A DNA stretch of 57,330 bases from Betaproteobacteria bacterium. Lineage in GTDB: Bacteria > Pseudomonadota > Gammaproteobacteria > Burkholderiales > SG8-39. Under the pieces are notes generated by a model that saw only the letters and a program-made list of their open reading frames with translations, was not told where the DNA came from and did not search any database. Below are positions 35,668-44,342 of this stretch, in pieces. Each line of letters starts with the position of its first letter. The stretch's first letter is position 1. Both the position numbers and the translations under genes were made by a program. Location of the stretch: the NCBI GenBank assembly GCA_016210745.1, contig JACQTO010000194.1:1-57330 (forward strand), in the 5' to 3' direction.

Positions 35668-37308
35668 ATGGCGGTTGGGACACGCTTCGATTACATCATT
35701 GTTGGGGCCGGTTCTGCAGGTTGCGCTCTGGCTTATCGACTTAGTGAAGATCCGGCTAACAAGGTATTGGTCATCGAGGCCGGCGGCTGGGATCGAGATC
35801 CCTGGATTCACATTCCGCTGGGTTGGGGTCGCATCTTGCAGGAGCGTCTGCATGATTGGATGTATTTTGCAGAGCCCTCCGCAAGCATGGACGGGCGGAG
35901 CATCGAATGCGCTCGCGGCAAGGTGGTGGGCGGCTCGTCGTCGATTAACGCGATGGCCTACTACCACGGCCACCGCAGCGACTATGAGCGCTGGGCGGCG
36001 AATGGTCTTCCCCAATGGTCCTACGCTCATGTGCTGCCGTATTTCCGTCGCCAGGAGACATGGGAAGGCGGTGCCAACGCCTATCGTGGCGGCGATGGTC
36101 CGCTGACCACGCAATATTGCCGCTTCCGGGACCCCTTGTGCGAGGCATTCATCGAAGCCGGCAAGAGCGCAGGGCATCCGGTCACCGACGACTATAACGG
36201 CCCCAAGCAGGAAGGCTTCGCGCCCATTCAGATGACGCTGCGCAATGGGAGGCGCTGCAGCACAGCGACCGCTTATCTTCGACCGGCGATGGCGCGCCCC
36301 AATTTGACGGTTCAGGTCAATGCGTTGGTCACCAAGGTCTTGATGGAAGGCACGCGTGCCGTCGGCGTGGAGTACGTGCGAGGCGGGCAAACGCAGGCGG
36401 TTCGCTCCGATCGGGAGGTCGTTCTCTCTGGTGGCCCGATCAATTCGCCGCAAGTGTTGATGCTATCGGGCATCGGCCACCCCGATGAACTGAAGTCGCA
36501 CGGTATTGCGCCGTGCGTCGGGCTCAAGGGCGTGGGGAAGGGCTTGCTCGATCACGCATCCGCGGTCCTGACCTTCGGCCGGAAAACGCCCGGCCCGTTT
36601 CAGCGCAATATGCGGCTCGACCGCGTGGCATTTGCGCTCGCGCAAGCCTATCTGTTCGGCAAGGGCTTCGCCGCGGATCTTCCGTTCGGGATCACCGCGT
36701 TTCTCAAGACGCGTGCGCAGGAGGCCGTGCCGGACCTGCAGCTGCTGTTCTGGATGGGGGCAACCGCGACCGCTGCGCCGTACCTGCCCCCGTTCAAGAA
36801 AGCGTTCGCCGACAGCTTTTCGTGCCGCGCCATGCCGATGCGTCCGAGCAGCCGCGGCCACGTGGAACTGGCCTCCGCCGATCCGACACAAGCGTTGCGC
36901 ATTCATCAGAATTTTATCGGCACGGAAGATGAATGGCGCGTCATCCGGGCCGGCGTGCGCATGATCCGCGATATCGCCCAGCAGCCGGCACTCAAGCCGT
37001 TTGTCGCCGACGAGTTATCGCCAGGATCTGCCTGCAGGTCCGATGCCGAAATCGATGCCTTCGTCCGCGCCACCATGGGTACGGTGCACCACCCGGTCGG
37101 CACCTGCAGGATGGGTCCGGTATCCGATGCGATGGCGGTCGTCGATGGCGAGCTGCGCGTGATCGGCGCCGAGGGGCTGCGCGTGGTGGATACCTCGGTA
37201 ATGCCGGACCTCATCGCCGGCGCGACGAACGGTCCTGCCATCATGATCGCGGAGAAGGCCTCCGACATGATTCTCGGGCGCACACCTCTGCCGCCGGCCA
37301 AGCTGTAG
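35668..37308 (+). CDS. GMC-family FAD oxidoreductase (choline dehydrogenase-like)
   Basis: A 546-residue flavoprotein that oxidises an alcohol. The FAD loop is YIIVGAGSAGCALAYRL (about 9-25), followed by EAGG, the signature GKVVGGSSSINAMAYYHG, the second signature GGPINSPQVLMLSGIG, and the C-terminal active site with the catalytic His in TVHHPVGTCRMG and the conserved Asn in GATNGPAIMIAEKA. GGGAG lies seven bases before the ATG. It is cytoplasmic. The substrate is not choline-specific by any visible feature; aromatic or aliphatic alcohols and polyethylene glycols are all known for the family. It precedes the molybdenum hydroxylase gene. Confidence 0.91.
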   Translation: MAVGTRFDYIIVGAGSAGCALAYRLSEDPANKVLVIEAGGWDRDPWIHIPLGWGRILQERLHDWMYFAEPSASMDGRSIECARGKVVGGSSSINAMAYYHGHRSDYERWAANGLPQWSYAHVLPYFRRQETWEGGANAYRGGDGPLTTQYCRFRDPLCEAFIEAGKSAGHPVTDDYNGPKQEGFAPIQMTLRNGRRCSTATAYLRPAMARPNLTVQVNALVTKVLMEGTRAVGVEYVRGGQTQAVRSDREVVLSGGPINSPQVLMLSGIGHPDELKSHGIAPCVGLKGVGKGLLDHASAVLTFGRKTPGPFQRNMRLDRVAFALAQAYLFGKGFAADLPFGITAFLKTRAQEAVPDLQLLFWMGATATAAPYLPPFKKAFADSFSCRAMPMRPSSRGHVELASADPTQALRIHQNFIGTEDEWRVIRAGVRMIRDIAQQPALKPFVADELSPGSACRSDAEIDAFVRATMGTVHHPVGTCRMGPVSDAMAVVDGELRVIGAEGLRVVDTSVMPDLIAGATNGPAIMIAEKASDMILGRTPLPPAKL

Positions 37309-37402
37309 CGAGAGCCACCGGATAGCCGATAGCCTGTGTGAACCGCGAACTTCATCGGAATTGATCAGTCGAAGGGATCACCTGAGGTCAGTGCATGATG
37401 TC

Positions 37403-37411
37403 TGCACTGCA
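37403..37411. promoter_or_regulatory. TGCACTGCA element upstream of the CoxL-type gene
   Basis: The nonamer lies within TGCACTGCACTGCG, 45 bases before the start of the molybdenum hydroxylase gene. It is the same nonamer as in the thrC palindrome and, in reverse complement, before the TPP operon. Confidence 0.35.
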
Positions 37412-37455
37412 CTGCGTCCTCGCGGCAGTCTCGGCCGCTAATGAATGCACACTGA

Positions 37456-39786
37456 ATGGTCGACATGAATAATTTTGCGATAGGGCAATCGGTTCCGCGC
37501 GTCGAAGACGCCCGCTTCATTACCGGGCGCGGCCGCTATATCGGCGATGTGAATCTGCCCGACCAAGCGCACGCCGCGGTGCTGCGCTCGCCGCACGCAG
37601 CCGCGGCGATCCGCTCGATCGACACCGGCCCCGCGCGCGCGGCGCCGGGGGTGCTCGGCGTGTTCAGCGCGAAGGATCTCGGCAACGAGCTCGGTACCAC
37701 TTCGATCAGCTTCAAGCGCAGGCGGCCTGACGGCTCGCCGATGTTCTGGCGGGCGCATCCGGGACTGGCGACAGATCGGGTGCGCTACGTCGGCGACCCG
37801 GTCGCCCTGGTGGTTGCGGAAACGCTGGAGCAAGCGAGGGACGCGGCGGAGCTGATCGAGGTCGATTACGACGCCGGTGCGGCGGTGGCGGATATCCTCT
37901 CCGCACTCGATCCGGGGAGTCCGGCGGTGTGGGACGAATGCCCGGACAACATCTCGAACATTCACGAAATGGGTGACCGCGCCGCAACCGAGGCCGCGTT
38001 CACCCGCGCAAGGCACGTTGTGAAGCGCCGCTACGTTGTTTCGCGGGTGCATTCGCAGTACATGGAGCCGCGCAGCGCGCTCGCGGTCCACGATCCGCGC
38101 GAGGACTGCTACACGCTGTATTGCGACGTGCAGGCGCCGCATGCGCTGCGCGATCTGCTTGCGCTGGAGGTCCTGCGCATTCCGAAGGATCGCATTCGTG
38201 TGGTGGCGTTCGATATCGGCGGTGCGTTCGGCGGCAAGGGACCGGCGGTAGAGCACCGGCTGATCCTTTGGGCGGCAAAGCGCCTGGGCCGCCCGGTGAA
38301 ATGGCAGGCCAGCCGCAGCGAGGCGCTGCTCGCGGACGAGCATGGCCGCGACAACGCGCACGAAGCCGAACTGGCACTCGACGCCGACGGAAAATTTCTT
38401 GCGCTGCGTTCGCACTGGATCGCAAACGTCGGCGCCTACATCAATGGCGACCGGAATTTCCAGTGCAGCTTTACCAACACGCCGGGAATCGTCGGCGTTT
38501 ATGCTTTTCCGACGGCCTACGTGCGCTCGACCTGCGTGATGACCAATACCGGAATGCTCGCGCCCTATCGTGGTGCCGGAAGGCCCGAGGCGACCTTTGT
38601 AATCGAGCGCCTGATCGACGATGCCGCAGCGGAGCTCGGTCTGGATCGCATCGAGTTGCGGCGCAAGAATGTCATTCCGCCCGAGGCTCTGCCGCTGAAT
38701 ACCGCGCTCGGTTTCGTCTATGACTGCGGCAATTTCGGGAAATGCATGGACAGGGCGCTTGAAATGGCGGACTGGACCGGTTTTGACGCGCGCCGCGAGG
38801 GGTCGAAGTCCAAGGGTCTATTGCGCGGAATCGGACTGGCAAACCCGATCGAGCGCGCCGGCCCGGTGTCGACGGAATACGCCGAGATTCGGCTCGACGG
38901 CGCCGGCAAGGCCACCGTGCTCATGGGTACCAAGAACCAGGGCCAGGGGCACGAGACGACGTTCAAACAGGTGCTTTACGCCAAGCTTGGGATCGCGCCG
39001 GAGAACGTCGACTACATCGACGGTGATACCAACTTGGTCGCACAAGGCATCGGCACTTTCGGCTCGCGTTCGGCGTCGATCGGGGGCTCGGCGCTGGTAG
39101 TTGCGTCGAACAAGGTGATCGAGAAAGGCCGGAAGATCGCAGCGCACCTGATGGAAGCGGCGGAGGCCGACATTGTGTTCAAAGCAGGACATTTCTCGAT
39201 CGAAGGCACCGACAGGCGGCGGTCTCTCGATGAGATTGCCCAGGCGGCCAGCCAGCCCGGGAAAATCCCGCCAGGCATGGAGCCGGGCCTGTTCGGGTCC
39301 GGCGCATGGTCGCCTCCGGACGTCACGTTTCCCTACGGCACGCATGTCTGCGAAGTCGAGGTCGACCCCGAGACCGGCGTGGTGCGCGTCGTTCGCTATT
39401 TCGTCGTCGACGACGTGGGCACGATGATCAACCCGGCCATCCTCAAGGGACAGATCCACGGCGGCATCGCCCAGGGCGCGGGCCAAGTGCTGATGGAGCA
39501 AGTCGCCTACGATCGCGATTCCGGGCAACTGCTGAGCGGTTCCTTCTTGGACTACGCAATGCCTCGCGCCGACGATTTCTGCAACATCGAATTCGACAGC
39601 CTTTCGGTGCCGACCGAGCGCAATCTGCTGGGGGTGAAGGGGGCTGGCGAGGCGGGTGCAGTGGGTGCCTTGCCGGTGGTAATGAACGCGATCATGGACG
39701 CGCTCGCGCCACTCGGGGTGAAGGAACTGGACATGCCCGCGACGCCCGACCGGGTGTGGCGCGCGATACGCGGCGCGCGCAAGTAA
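37456..39786 (+). CDS. CoxL/xanthine-dehydrogenase-type molybdopterin subunit
   Basis: A 776-residue catalytic subunit of a molybdenum hydroxylase. It begins with VPRVEDARFITGRGRYIGDVNLP, has the a/b-hammerhead segment (PHAAAAIRSID), then VFDIGGAFGGKGP-like VVAFDIGGAFGGKG, APYRGAGRPEATFVIE, and the C-terminal active-site glutamate in GVKGAGEAGAVGALP (about 731). The AYRGAGR loop is the type found in CoxL-like form II and aldehyde or hydroxylase relatives, not the AYXCSFR of true CO dehydrogenase. No medium FAD subunit or small [2Fe-2S] subunit lies beside it, which is unusual. ATG at 37465 is an alternative start. Confidence 0.88.
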   Translation: MVDMNNFAIGQSVPRVEDARFITGRGRYIGDVNLPDQAHAAVLRSPHAAAAIRSIDTGPARAAPGVLGVFSAKDLGNELGTTSISFKRRRPDGSPMFWRAHPGLATDRVRYVGDPVALVVAETLEQARDAAELIEVDYDAGAAVADILSALDPGSPAVWDECPDNISNIHEMGDRAATEAAFTRARHVVKRRYVVSRVHSQYMEPRSALAVHDPREDCYTLYCDVQAPHALRDLLALEVLRIPKDRIRVVAFDIGGAFGGKGPAVEHRLILWAAKRLGRPVKWQASRSEALLADEHGRDNAHEAELALDADGKFLALRSHWIANVGAYINGDRNFQCSFTNTPGIVGVYAFPTAYVRSTCVMTNTGMLAPYRGAGRPEATFVIERLIDDAAAELGLDRIELRRKNVIPPEALPLNTALGFVYDCGNFGKCMDRALEMADWTGFDARREGSKSKGLLRGIGLANPIERAGPVSTEYAEIRLDGAGKATVLMGTKNQGQGHETTFKQVLYAKLGIAPENVDYIDGDTNLVAQGIGTFGSRSASIGGSALVVASNKVIEKGRKIAAHLMEAAEADIVFKAGHFSIEGTDRRRSLDEIAQAASQPGKIPPGMEPGLFGSGAWSPPDVTFPYGTHVCEVEVDPETGVVRVVRYFVVDDVGTMINPAILKGQIHGGIAQGAGQVLMEQVAYDRDSGQLLSGSFLDYAMPRADDFCNIEFDSLSVPTERNLLGVKGAGEAGAVGALPVVMNAIMDALAPLGVKELDMPATPDRVWRAIRGARK

Positions 39787-39973
39787 GCTCCTCGCCCTGG
39801 CCCCCCGGGGCGGCCCCTCCCCGAGAATCATCGCCATCGGGCCTTTCTGCGGGTCCTTCTTCGTTCTTTCCCGCGAGTCGCTTCGATTGAACTGCGGTGT
39901 CCGTGCTATGCTTTTTTCGTTCTGAGCGGCAAATCGAGCGACTCGCCTGATTGTTTCGGTCAAGGAGGTACCA

Positions 39974-40939
39974 ATGAAACGACAAACAATCTCCATTGTC
40001 GCGGGTCTGATCGCGGCCAGCATTAGCGTGGCGGTTCACGCTGCGTGGCCCGAGCGGCCGATCATGATCACAGTGCCATTTGCCGCGGGTGGCACCGGCG
40101 ACAGCGTCGCGCGCATCACGGCCGAGTGGCTAAGCACCGCTCTTAAGCAGAAAGCTGTCGTTGAGAACCGGGCCGGCGCAAGCGGTACCATCGCGGCAGA
40201 GTTCGTCGCTCGCGCCCCAGCGGACGGTTATACGTTGTTTCTGGCGTCGGCGGGGGTGATGGAAATCGTCCCCCATATGCAGAAGGTGCGTTACGACGCG
40301 TTCAAGAGCTTTGTGCCGATCTCGGTCGTCGGCTCCAATGCGCAGGCGCTCGCCGCGAACCCGAGCTTTCCCGTTAAGACGCTTTCCGAACTTGTGTCCT
40401 ACGCCAAGGAGCGCCCGGGCAAAGTGCCCTACGCTTCAGCCGGCAGTGGCACGCTTGCTCACCTCACCATGGTGCTGTTTCTCCAGCGATCCGGAATTAC
40501 GATGTCCCATGTCCCGTACAAGGGCAACGCTCCGGCGCTGTCGGATGTGTTGGGTGGACATGTGCCTCTTTATATCGGCGGCGTATTCGAAGCGTTGGTT
40601 CATCACAGGAGCGGGAAGATCAGGATTATCGCCGTCTCCACCGACAAGCGATTGAGCCAGTTGGCCGAGGTACCAACGGTCGCCGAACAGGGATACCCGG
40701 GATTTGCGACGGCGACGTGGAACGGTCTCATGGCGCCCAGCGGGACACCGAAGGAAGTGATCTCGATCGTTGCCAATGCGCTCAGGCCGGCATGCCAGGA
40801 TTCCGGATTCAACGCGAAATTGGAGGCAATCGGCGTCGATGCGCTATGCAACTCTCCTGAGCAGTTCGCGGAAATGCTGCGTGCCAATTGGCTGATGTGG
40901 AAAGAGGCGGTGAAGGCATCCGGCGTGTCCGCGGAATGA
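39974..40939 (+). CDS. Bug-family solute-binding protein (before amidohydrolase)
   Basis: A 321-residue exported protein with a clean signal peptide (IAASISVAVHAAW) and an ideal AAGGAGGT ribosome site. It is more divergent than its paralogues: AWPERPIMITVPFAAGGTGD, NRAGASGTIAAEFV, ADGYTLFLASAG, HVPYKGNAPALSDVLGGH and EVPTVAEQGYPGF. It has two cysteines near the C-terminus (ACQDSG, ALCNSPEQ) that could form a disulfide. Its stop overlaps the amidohydrolase ATG, so the ligand is probably the amidohydrolase substrate or a related compound. Confidence 0.9.
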   Translation: MKRQTISIVAGLIAASISVAVHAAWPERPIMITVPFAAGGTGDSVARITAEWLSTALKQKAVVENRAGASGTIAAEFVARAPADGYTLFLASAGVMEIVPHMQKVRYDAFKSFVPISVVGSNAQALAANPSFPVKTLSELVSYAKERPGKVPYASAGSGTLAHLTMVLFLQRSGITMSHVPYKGNAPALSDVLGGHVPLYIGGVFEALVHHRSGKIRIIAVSTDKRLSQLAEVPTVAEQGYPGFATATWNGLMAPSGTPKEVISIVANALRPACQDSGFNAKLEAIGVDALCNSPEQFAEMLRANWLMWKEAVKASGVSAE

Positions 40940-42351
40940 GCGGCAATATGACGCGCACGCTGATCAGGAACGGCTCGCTGGTAACCGTGGACGACGCGCT
41001 CGGCGACATCGCCGGCGGCGATGTTCTGATCGATGGCGGCAGGATCGCCGCCGTCGGCCGAAATCTGGCGGCGGAGGGCGCGACCATTATCGACGCGACC
41101 GGAATGATCGTGATGCCCGGATTGGTCAACTCGCACATTCACACCTGGGAGATCTCGCTTCGCGGCATCGGCGCCGACTGGATTTCCGGGCGCGATTATT
41201 TCACCAACATCCACGGCAACCTGGCGCAGCGCTTCGAAGCGGAGGACAACCGTGTCGCGAACCTGTTGGGCGCGCTCAGCCAGATCAACGGCGGCACCAC
41301 GACGATCCTCGACTGGTGCCACAACCTGCGAACGCCGGAGATGACCGATGCCGCGCTGGACGGCCTGGAGGAATCGGGCATACGCGCGGTGTTCGGCCAC
41401 GGCACGGCGAAGCCGATCGGAAAAGAGGAATCCCGGCCGTATTACGAAATCCCGCAGCCGCGCGAGGAGGTGAGGCGGCTGCGCACCGGCAGGCTCGCCT
41501 CGGACGAGCACCTGGTCACGATGGCGCTTGCGATTCTGGGCCCGGACTGGGGCACCTATGAAGTCGCCGAGGCGGACATTCGCCTGGCGCGCGAATACGG
41601 CATCATCAACAGCGCGCACACCTATGGACGCAAGGGCAATCGCAAAGCGCCGGACGGCATGATCCGCTTGAGTAAAGCCGGGCTGCTCGGTCCCGACCAC
41701 AACGTGGTGCACGGCAACTGTTTCGACGAAGACGAGCTGAAAATGATCGTCGACGCCGGCTGTTCGACCTCGGCGTCGGTGACGGCCGAGATGATGAACT
41801 GCGACATGCCGGCACTGCTTGGCCGCATCGAGAAGCTGGGCGGAATGCCCGCGATCGGGACCGACGTCGACCCGTATTTCGCCGCCTCGATGCTGCTGGA
41901 AATGCGGCGCGCCTTCGTGCATCAGCGCGAGCTCGACAACCGCATGCTTGCCGGGCAGGGCCGCTATCCGGCGAAGCATCACGCGACGACGACGCGCTCC
42001 GCGCTGAAGTGGGCGACCATCGGCGGCGCAAGGGCGTTGCGCCTCGAGCACAAGATCGGCTCGCTCACGCCGGGCAAGCAGGCCGACATCATCATGATTC
42101 GCGCCACCGACCTGAACATTTTCCCCTCGGTGCCGCTGGGCGATCCGGTGCACGCCGTGGTGATGAATGCCGAGTCAGCCAATGTGGATACGGTGCTGAT
42201 TGCGGGTAAGGCGGTAAAGCGCGGCGGTAAGCTCAGCTTTCCCGCGCGTAAAATCGAAAAGCTGAAAAAGGAGCTGCTCGCCTCGCGCGAGCGCATCATG
42301 CGCGCGGGCAATTACGTCTATGCGCCCGAGCCGCAGGGTGAGCGGCCGTAG
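40936..42351 (+). CDS. Amidohydrolase, ATZ/TRZ (metal-dependent deaminase/hydrolase) family
   Basis: A 471-residue TIM-barrel metallohydrolase. The metal-site residues are the His pair in GLVNSHIHTWE, a histidine in NSAHTYG, another in VVHGNCF, and Asp in GTDVDPYF. The C-terminal composite beta domain with LTPGKQADIIMI is typical. At the third site relatives often read H-x-x-E; here the residues after His are TYG, so the reaction may differ. The ATG at 40936 is chosen because it overlaps the preceding stop as ATGA. The substrate (a purine- or triazine-like amide, or another cyclic imide) cannot be fixed from sequence. Confidence 0.86.
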   Translation: MSGNMTRTLIRNGSLVTVDDALGDIAGGDVLIDGGRIAAVGRNLAAEGATIIDATGMIVMPGLVNSHIHTWEISLRGIGADWISGRDYFTNIHGNLAQRFEAEDNRVANLLGALSQINGGTTTILDWCHNLRTPEMTDAALDGLEESGIRAVFGHGTAKPIGKEESRPYYEIPQPREEVRRLRTGRLASDEHLVTMALAILGPDWGTYEVAEADIRLAREYGIINSAHTYGRKGNRKAPDGMIRLSKAGLLGPDHNVVHGNCFDEDELKMIVDAGCSTSASVTAEMMNCDMPALLGRIEKLGGMPAIGTDVDPYFAASMLLEMRRAFVHQRELDNRMLAGQGRYPAKHHATTTRSALKWATIGGARALRLEHKIGSLTPGKQADIIMIRATDLNIFPSVPLGDPVHAVVMNAESANVDTVLIAGKAVKRGGKLSFPARKIEKLKKELLASRERIMRAGNYVYAPEPQGERP

Positions 42352-42391
42352 CGGCGGCGAACGGCGAATGGCAGATCAAGGAGTGATGACC

Positions 42392-43360
42392 ATGTGCATG
42401 AGGCTTCTGACCAGTTTCCTCGTACTCGTTGTGGGTTGTGCGAACGCGCTCGCGCAGGCGCCGCAGTGGCCGAATAAGCCCATTCATTTGATTCACGGTT
42501 TTGTTCCAGGCGGCAACGTCGATCTCACATCGCGGGTCGTAGCCGCGCCTTTGTCGGAAATCCTGGGCCAGCAGGTGGTGGTCGAAGGACGGCCCGGCGC
42601 GGGAGGAACGGTGGCGGCCGGCATCGTCGCCAAGGCCGATCCGGACGGCTACACGCTTTTCACCATGGCCTCGGGTCATAGCATTTCGCCCGGCCTGTAC
42701 CCGTCCCTGGCCTACGATCCGGTAAAGGATTTCACCATGGTGTCGCTGCTCTCGAGCTTTCCTTTTGTCATCGCCGTGGGGGCGAACTCCCCGGTCAAGA
42801 CGCTGGCGGAACTGCTGCGCGTGGCCAAAGATCAGCAAGGCCGCGTGACCCTTGCACACGCTGGGGTCGGCACCGGCATGCATCTCGCCACGGTGTTGCT
42901 GCAAAGCCGCGCCGGAGTGCAGTTCAATCTGATTCCCTACAAAGGAGGGAATCTGGCGCCGCTTGCGGCGGTGCAGGGTGAAACCCAGGTCGTATTCGAC
43001 ACACCGGCCGGAATGCTGAGCTTCGTTCCTTCGGGCAAGCTGCGCCCGCTGGCGGTCACTACCACGACGCGGTGGAAGAACTGGCCCGAAGTTCCGACCG
43101 TTTCCGAAACCGTGCCCGGCTACGAAGTCAAAGGCTGGATCGCGCTTGCCGCTCCGAAGAATCTGCCCAAGCCTCTCGTCGCACGGCTCAATCAGGCGGT
43201 GCATAAGGCATTGGGGCGGCCGGACGTAATCGAGCGCTATGCGCAGATGGGCACCGGCGCTACTCCTACGGAACCCGAGGAGACCCAGGCGTTCCTCGCC
43301 TCCGAAGTCGCGCGCTGGCTGAAGGTGGTGCGGGACGAAAAAATTAAACCGCAGAATTAG
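42392..43360 (+). CDS. Bug-family solute-binding protein (before hydratase-lyase)
   Basis: A 322-residue exported protein. AAGGAG lies eight bases before the ATG at 42392; ATG at 42386 is an alternative. The signal region LVLVVGCANALAQAP contains VVGC, which could act as a lipobox, but cleavage after ALAQA is also possible. The fold is seen in QWPNKPIHLIHGFVPGGNVD, GRPGAGGTVAAGIV, PDGYTLFTMASG, IPYKGGNLAPLAAVQGE and EVPTVSETVPGY. The loop FVPGGNVD is atypical for the family. It precedes the hydroxycinnamoyl-CoA lyase by 69 bases, so a hydroxycinnamate or a related acid is a possible ligand. Confidence 0.9.
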   Translation: MCMRLLTSFLVLVVGCANALAQAPQWPNKPIHLIHGFVPGGNVDLTSRVVAAPLSEILGQQVVVEGRPGAGGTVAAGIVAKADPDGYTLFTMASGHSISPGLYPSLAYDPVKDFTMVSLLSSFPFVIAVGANSPVKTLAELLRVAKDQQGRVTLAHAGVGTGMHLATVLLQSRAGVQFNLIPYKGGNLAPLAAVQGETQVVFDTPAGMLSFVPSGKLRPLAVTTTTRWKNWPEVPTVSETVPGYEVKGWIALAAPKNLPKPLVARLNQAVHKALGRPDVIERYAQMGTGATPTEPEETQAFLASEVARWLKVVRDEKIKPQN

Positions 43361-43429
43361 GCCGACACGCTGCGGTGATCGGCCAGGTTGTCGCCACAAC
43401 ACATGCAGTGAATGGGGAGATTTCTGGAG

Positions 43430-44293
43430 ATGAACTCCAAAGCCAAGCTCTCGAAAACCAGCAATCCGGAACCCTGGGGCAAGAACGTACTTGTGGAATT
43501 CGAAGATCGAATCGCCTGGGTAACCATGAACCGCCCGGAAAAACGCAACGCGATCAGCGCCGACCTCGCGCTGGAAATGTCCGATGTCATCGATGCTCTC
43601 GAAGCCGACGAGCGTTGCGGCGTTCTGGTTTTCACCGGCGCTGGCGACTCCTGGTCTGCCGGAATGGACCTCAGGGACTATTTCCGCGCAACCGACAATG
43701 CTCCTCCGGCCGAAAGGGCGCGCGTATACCGGGCCAACTGGGCGTGGCAATGGCGGCGGCTGCTGCATTATCCGAAACCCACCATCGCGATGGTGAACGG
43801 TTGGTGCTTTGGCGGGGCATTCACGCCGCTGGTGGCATGCGACCTCGCGATCGCTGACGAAAAGGCCGTATTCGGCCTCTCCGAGATCAACTGGGGGATC
43901 ATCCCTGCGGGCGTGGTTTGCAAGGCGGTATCCAAGGTCATGAATCAGCGCGACGCACTCTACTATGTGATGACCGGAGAAACCTTCACCGGCAAGAAGG
44001 CTGCAAGGATGGGCCTGGTAAACGAAGCGGTTCCGAAATCCAAGCTGCGCAAGCGCACCGTGCAACTGGCGAAAACATTGCTCGAGAAGAATCCGACCGT
44101 GCTGCGTCAGGCGAAGGTTGCCTTCAAGTTCGTAAGCGACATGCATTGGGAGGAAGCCGCGGATTACTTGATGGCGAAATCGGACCAAGCCATACTCAAC
44201 GATCCCGAACGCGGCCGCGAACACGCAATGCAGCAGTTCCTCGATGAGAAGTCCTTCCGGCCGGGGCTGGGAGCCTACCGCCGGAAACGCTGA
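43430..44293 (+). CDS. p-Hydroxycinnamoyl-CoA hydratase/lyase (feruloyl-CoA hydratase/aldolase)
   Basis: A 287-residue crotonase-fold enzyme. In this family it hydrates feruloyl- or coumaroyl-CoA and cleaves the product to an aromatic aldehyde (vanillin or 4-hydroxybenzaldehyde) and acetyl-CoA. It tracks the Pseudomonas HCHL enzyme along its whole length: MNRPEKRNAISADL, VFTGAGDSWSAGMDLRDYF, YPKPTIAMVNGWCFGGAF, PLVACDLAIADEKAVFGLSE, INWGIIPAG, and the tail QQFLDEKSFRPGLGAYRRKR. The catalytic Glu is in the GLSEINW loop. The upstream ATG at 43412 would add six residues. The CoA ligase needed to supply the substrate is next. Confidence 0.88.
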   Translation: MNSKAKLSKTSNPEPWGKNVLVEFEDRIAWVTMNRPEKRNAISADLALEMSDVIDALEADERCGVLVFTGAGDSWSAGMDLRDYFRATDNAPPAERARVYRANWAWQWRRLLHYPKPTIAMVNGWCFGGAFTPLVACDLAIADEKAVFGLSEINWGIIPAGVVCKAVSKVMNQRDALYYVMTGETFTGKKAARMGLVNEAVPKSKLRKRTVQLAKTLLEKNPTVLRQAKVAFKFVSDMHWEEAADYLMAKSDQAILNDPERGREHAMQQFLDEKSFRPGLGAYRRKR

Positions 44294-44342
44294 ACGGCAA
44301 CGCCGGCCAGTCCGTCTCATATCCCAGGGAGCGAGGCAAAGG

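Noticed and set aside
37456-39786. Aerobic carbon monoxide dehydrogenase large subunit
   Set aside because: The active-site loop reads APYRGAGR rather than the AYXCSFR motif of true CO dehydrogenase, and no CoxM or CoxS is adjacent.
38818-40023. A 401-codon minus-strand frame opposite the CoxL-type gene
   Set aside because: Antisense shadow; His/Arg-rich without domains.
40603-42153. A 516-codon minus-strand frame opposite the amidohydrolase
   Set aside because: Antisense shadow of a gene with clear metal-site motifs.
42296-44320. A 674-codon minus-strand frame across a Bug gene and the hydratase-lyase
   Set aside because: It overlaps two recognisable genes on the opposite strand and matches no family; the length reflects high GC.
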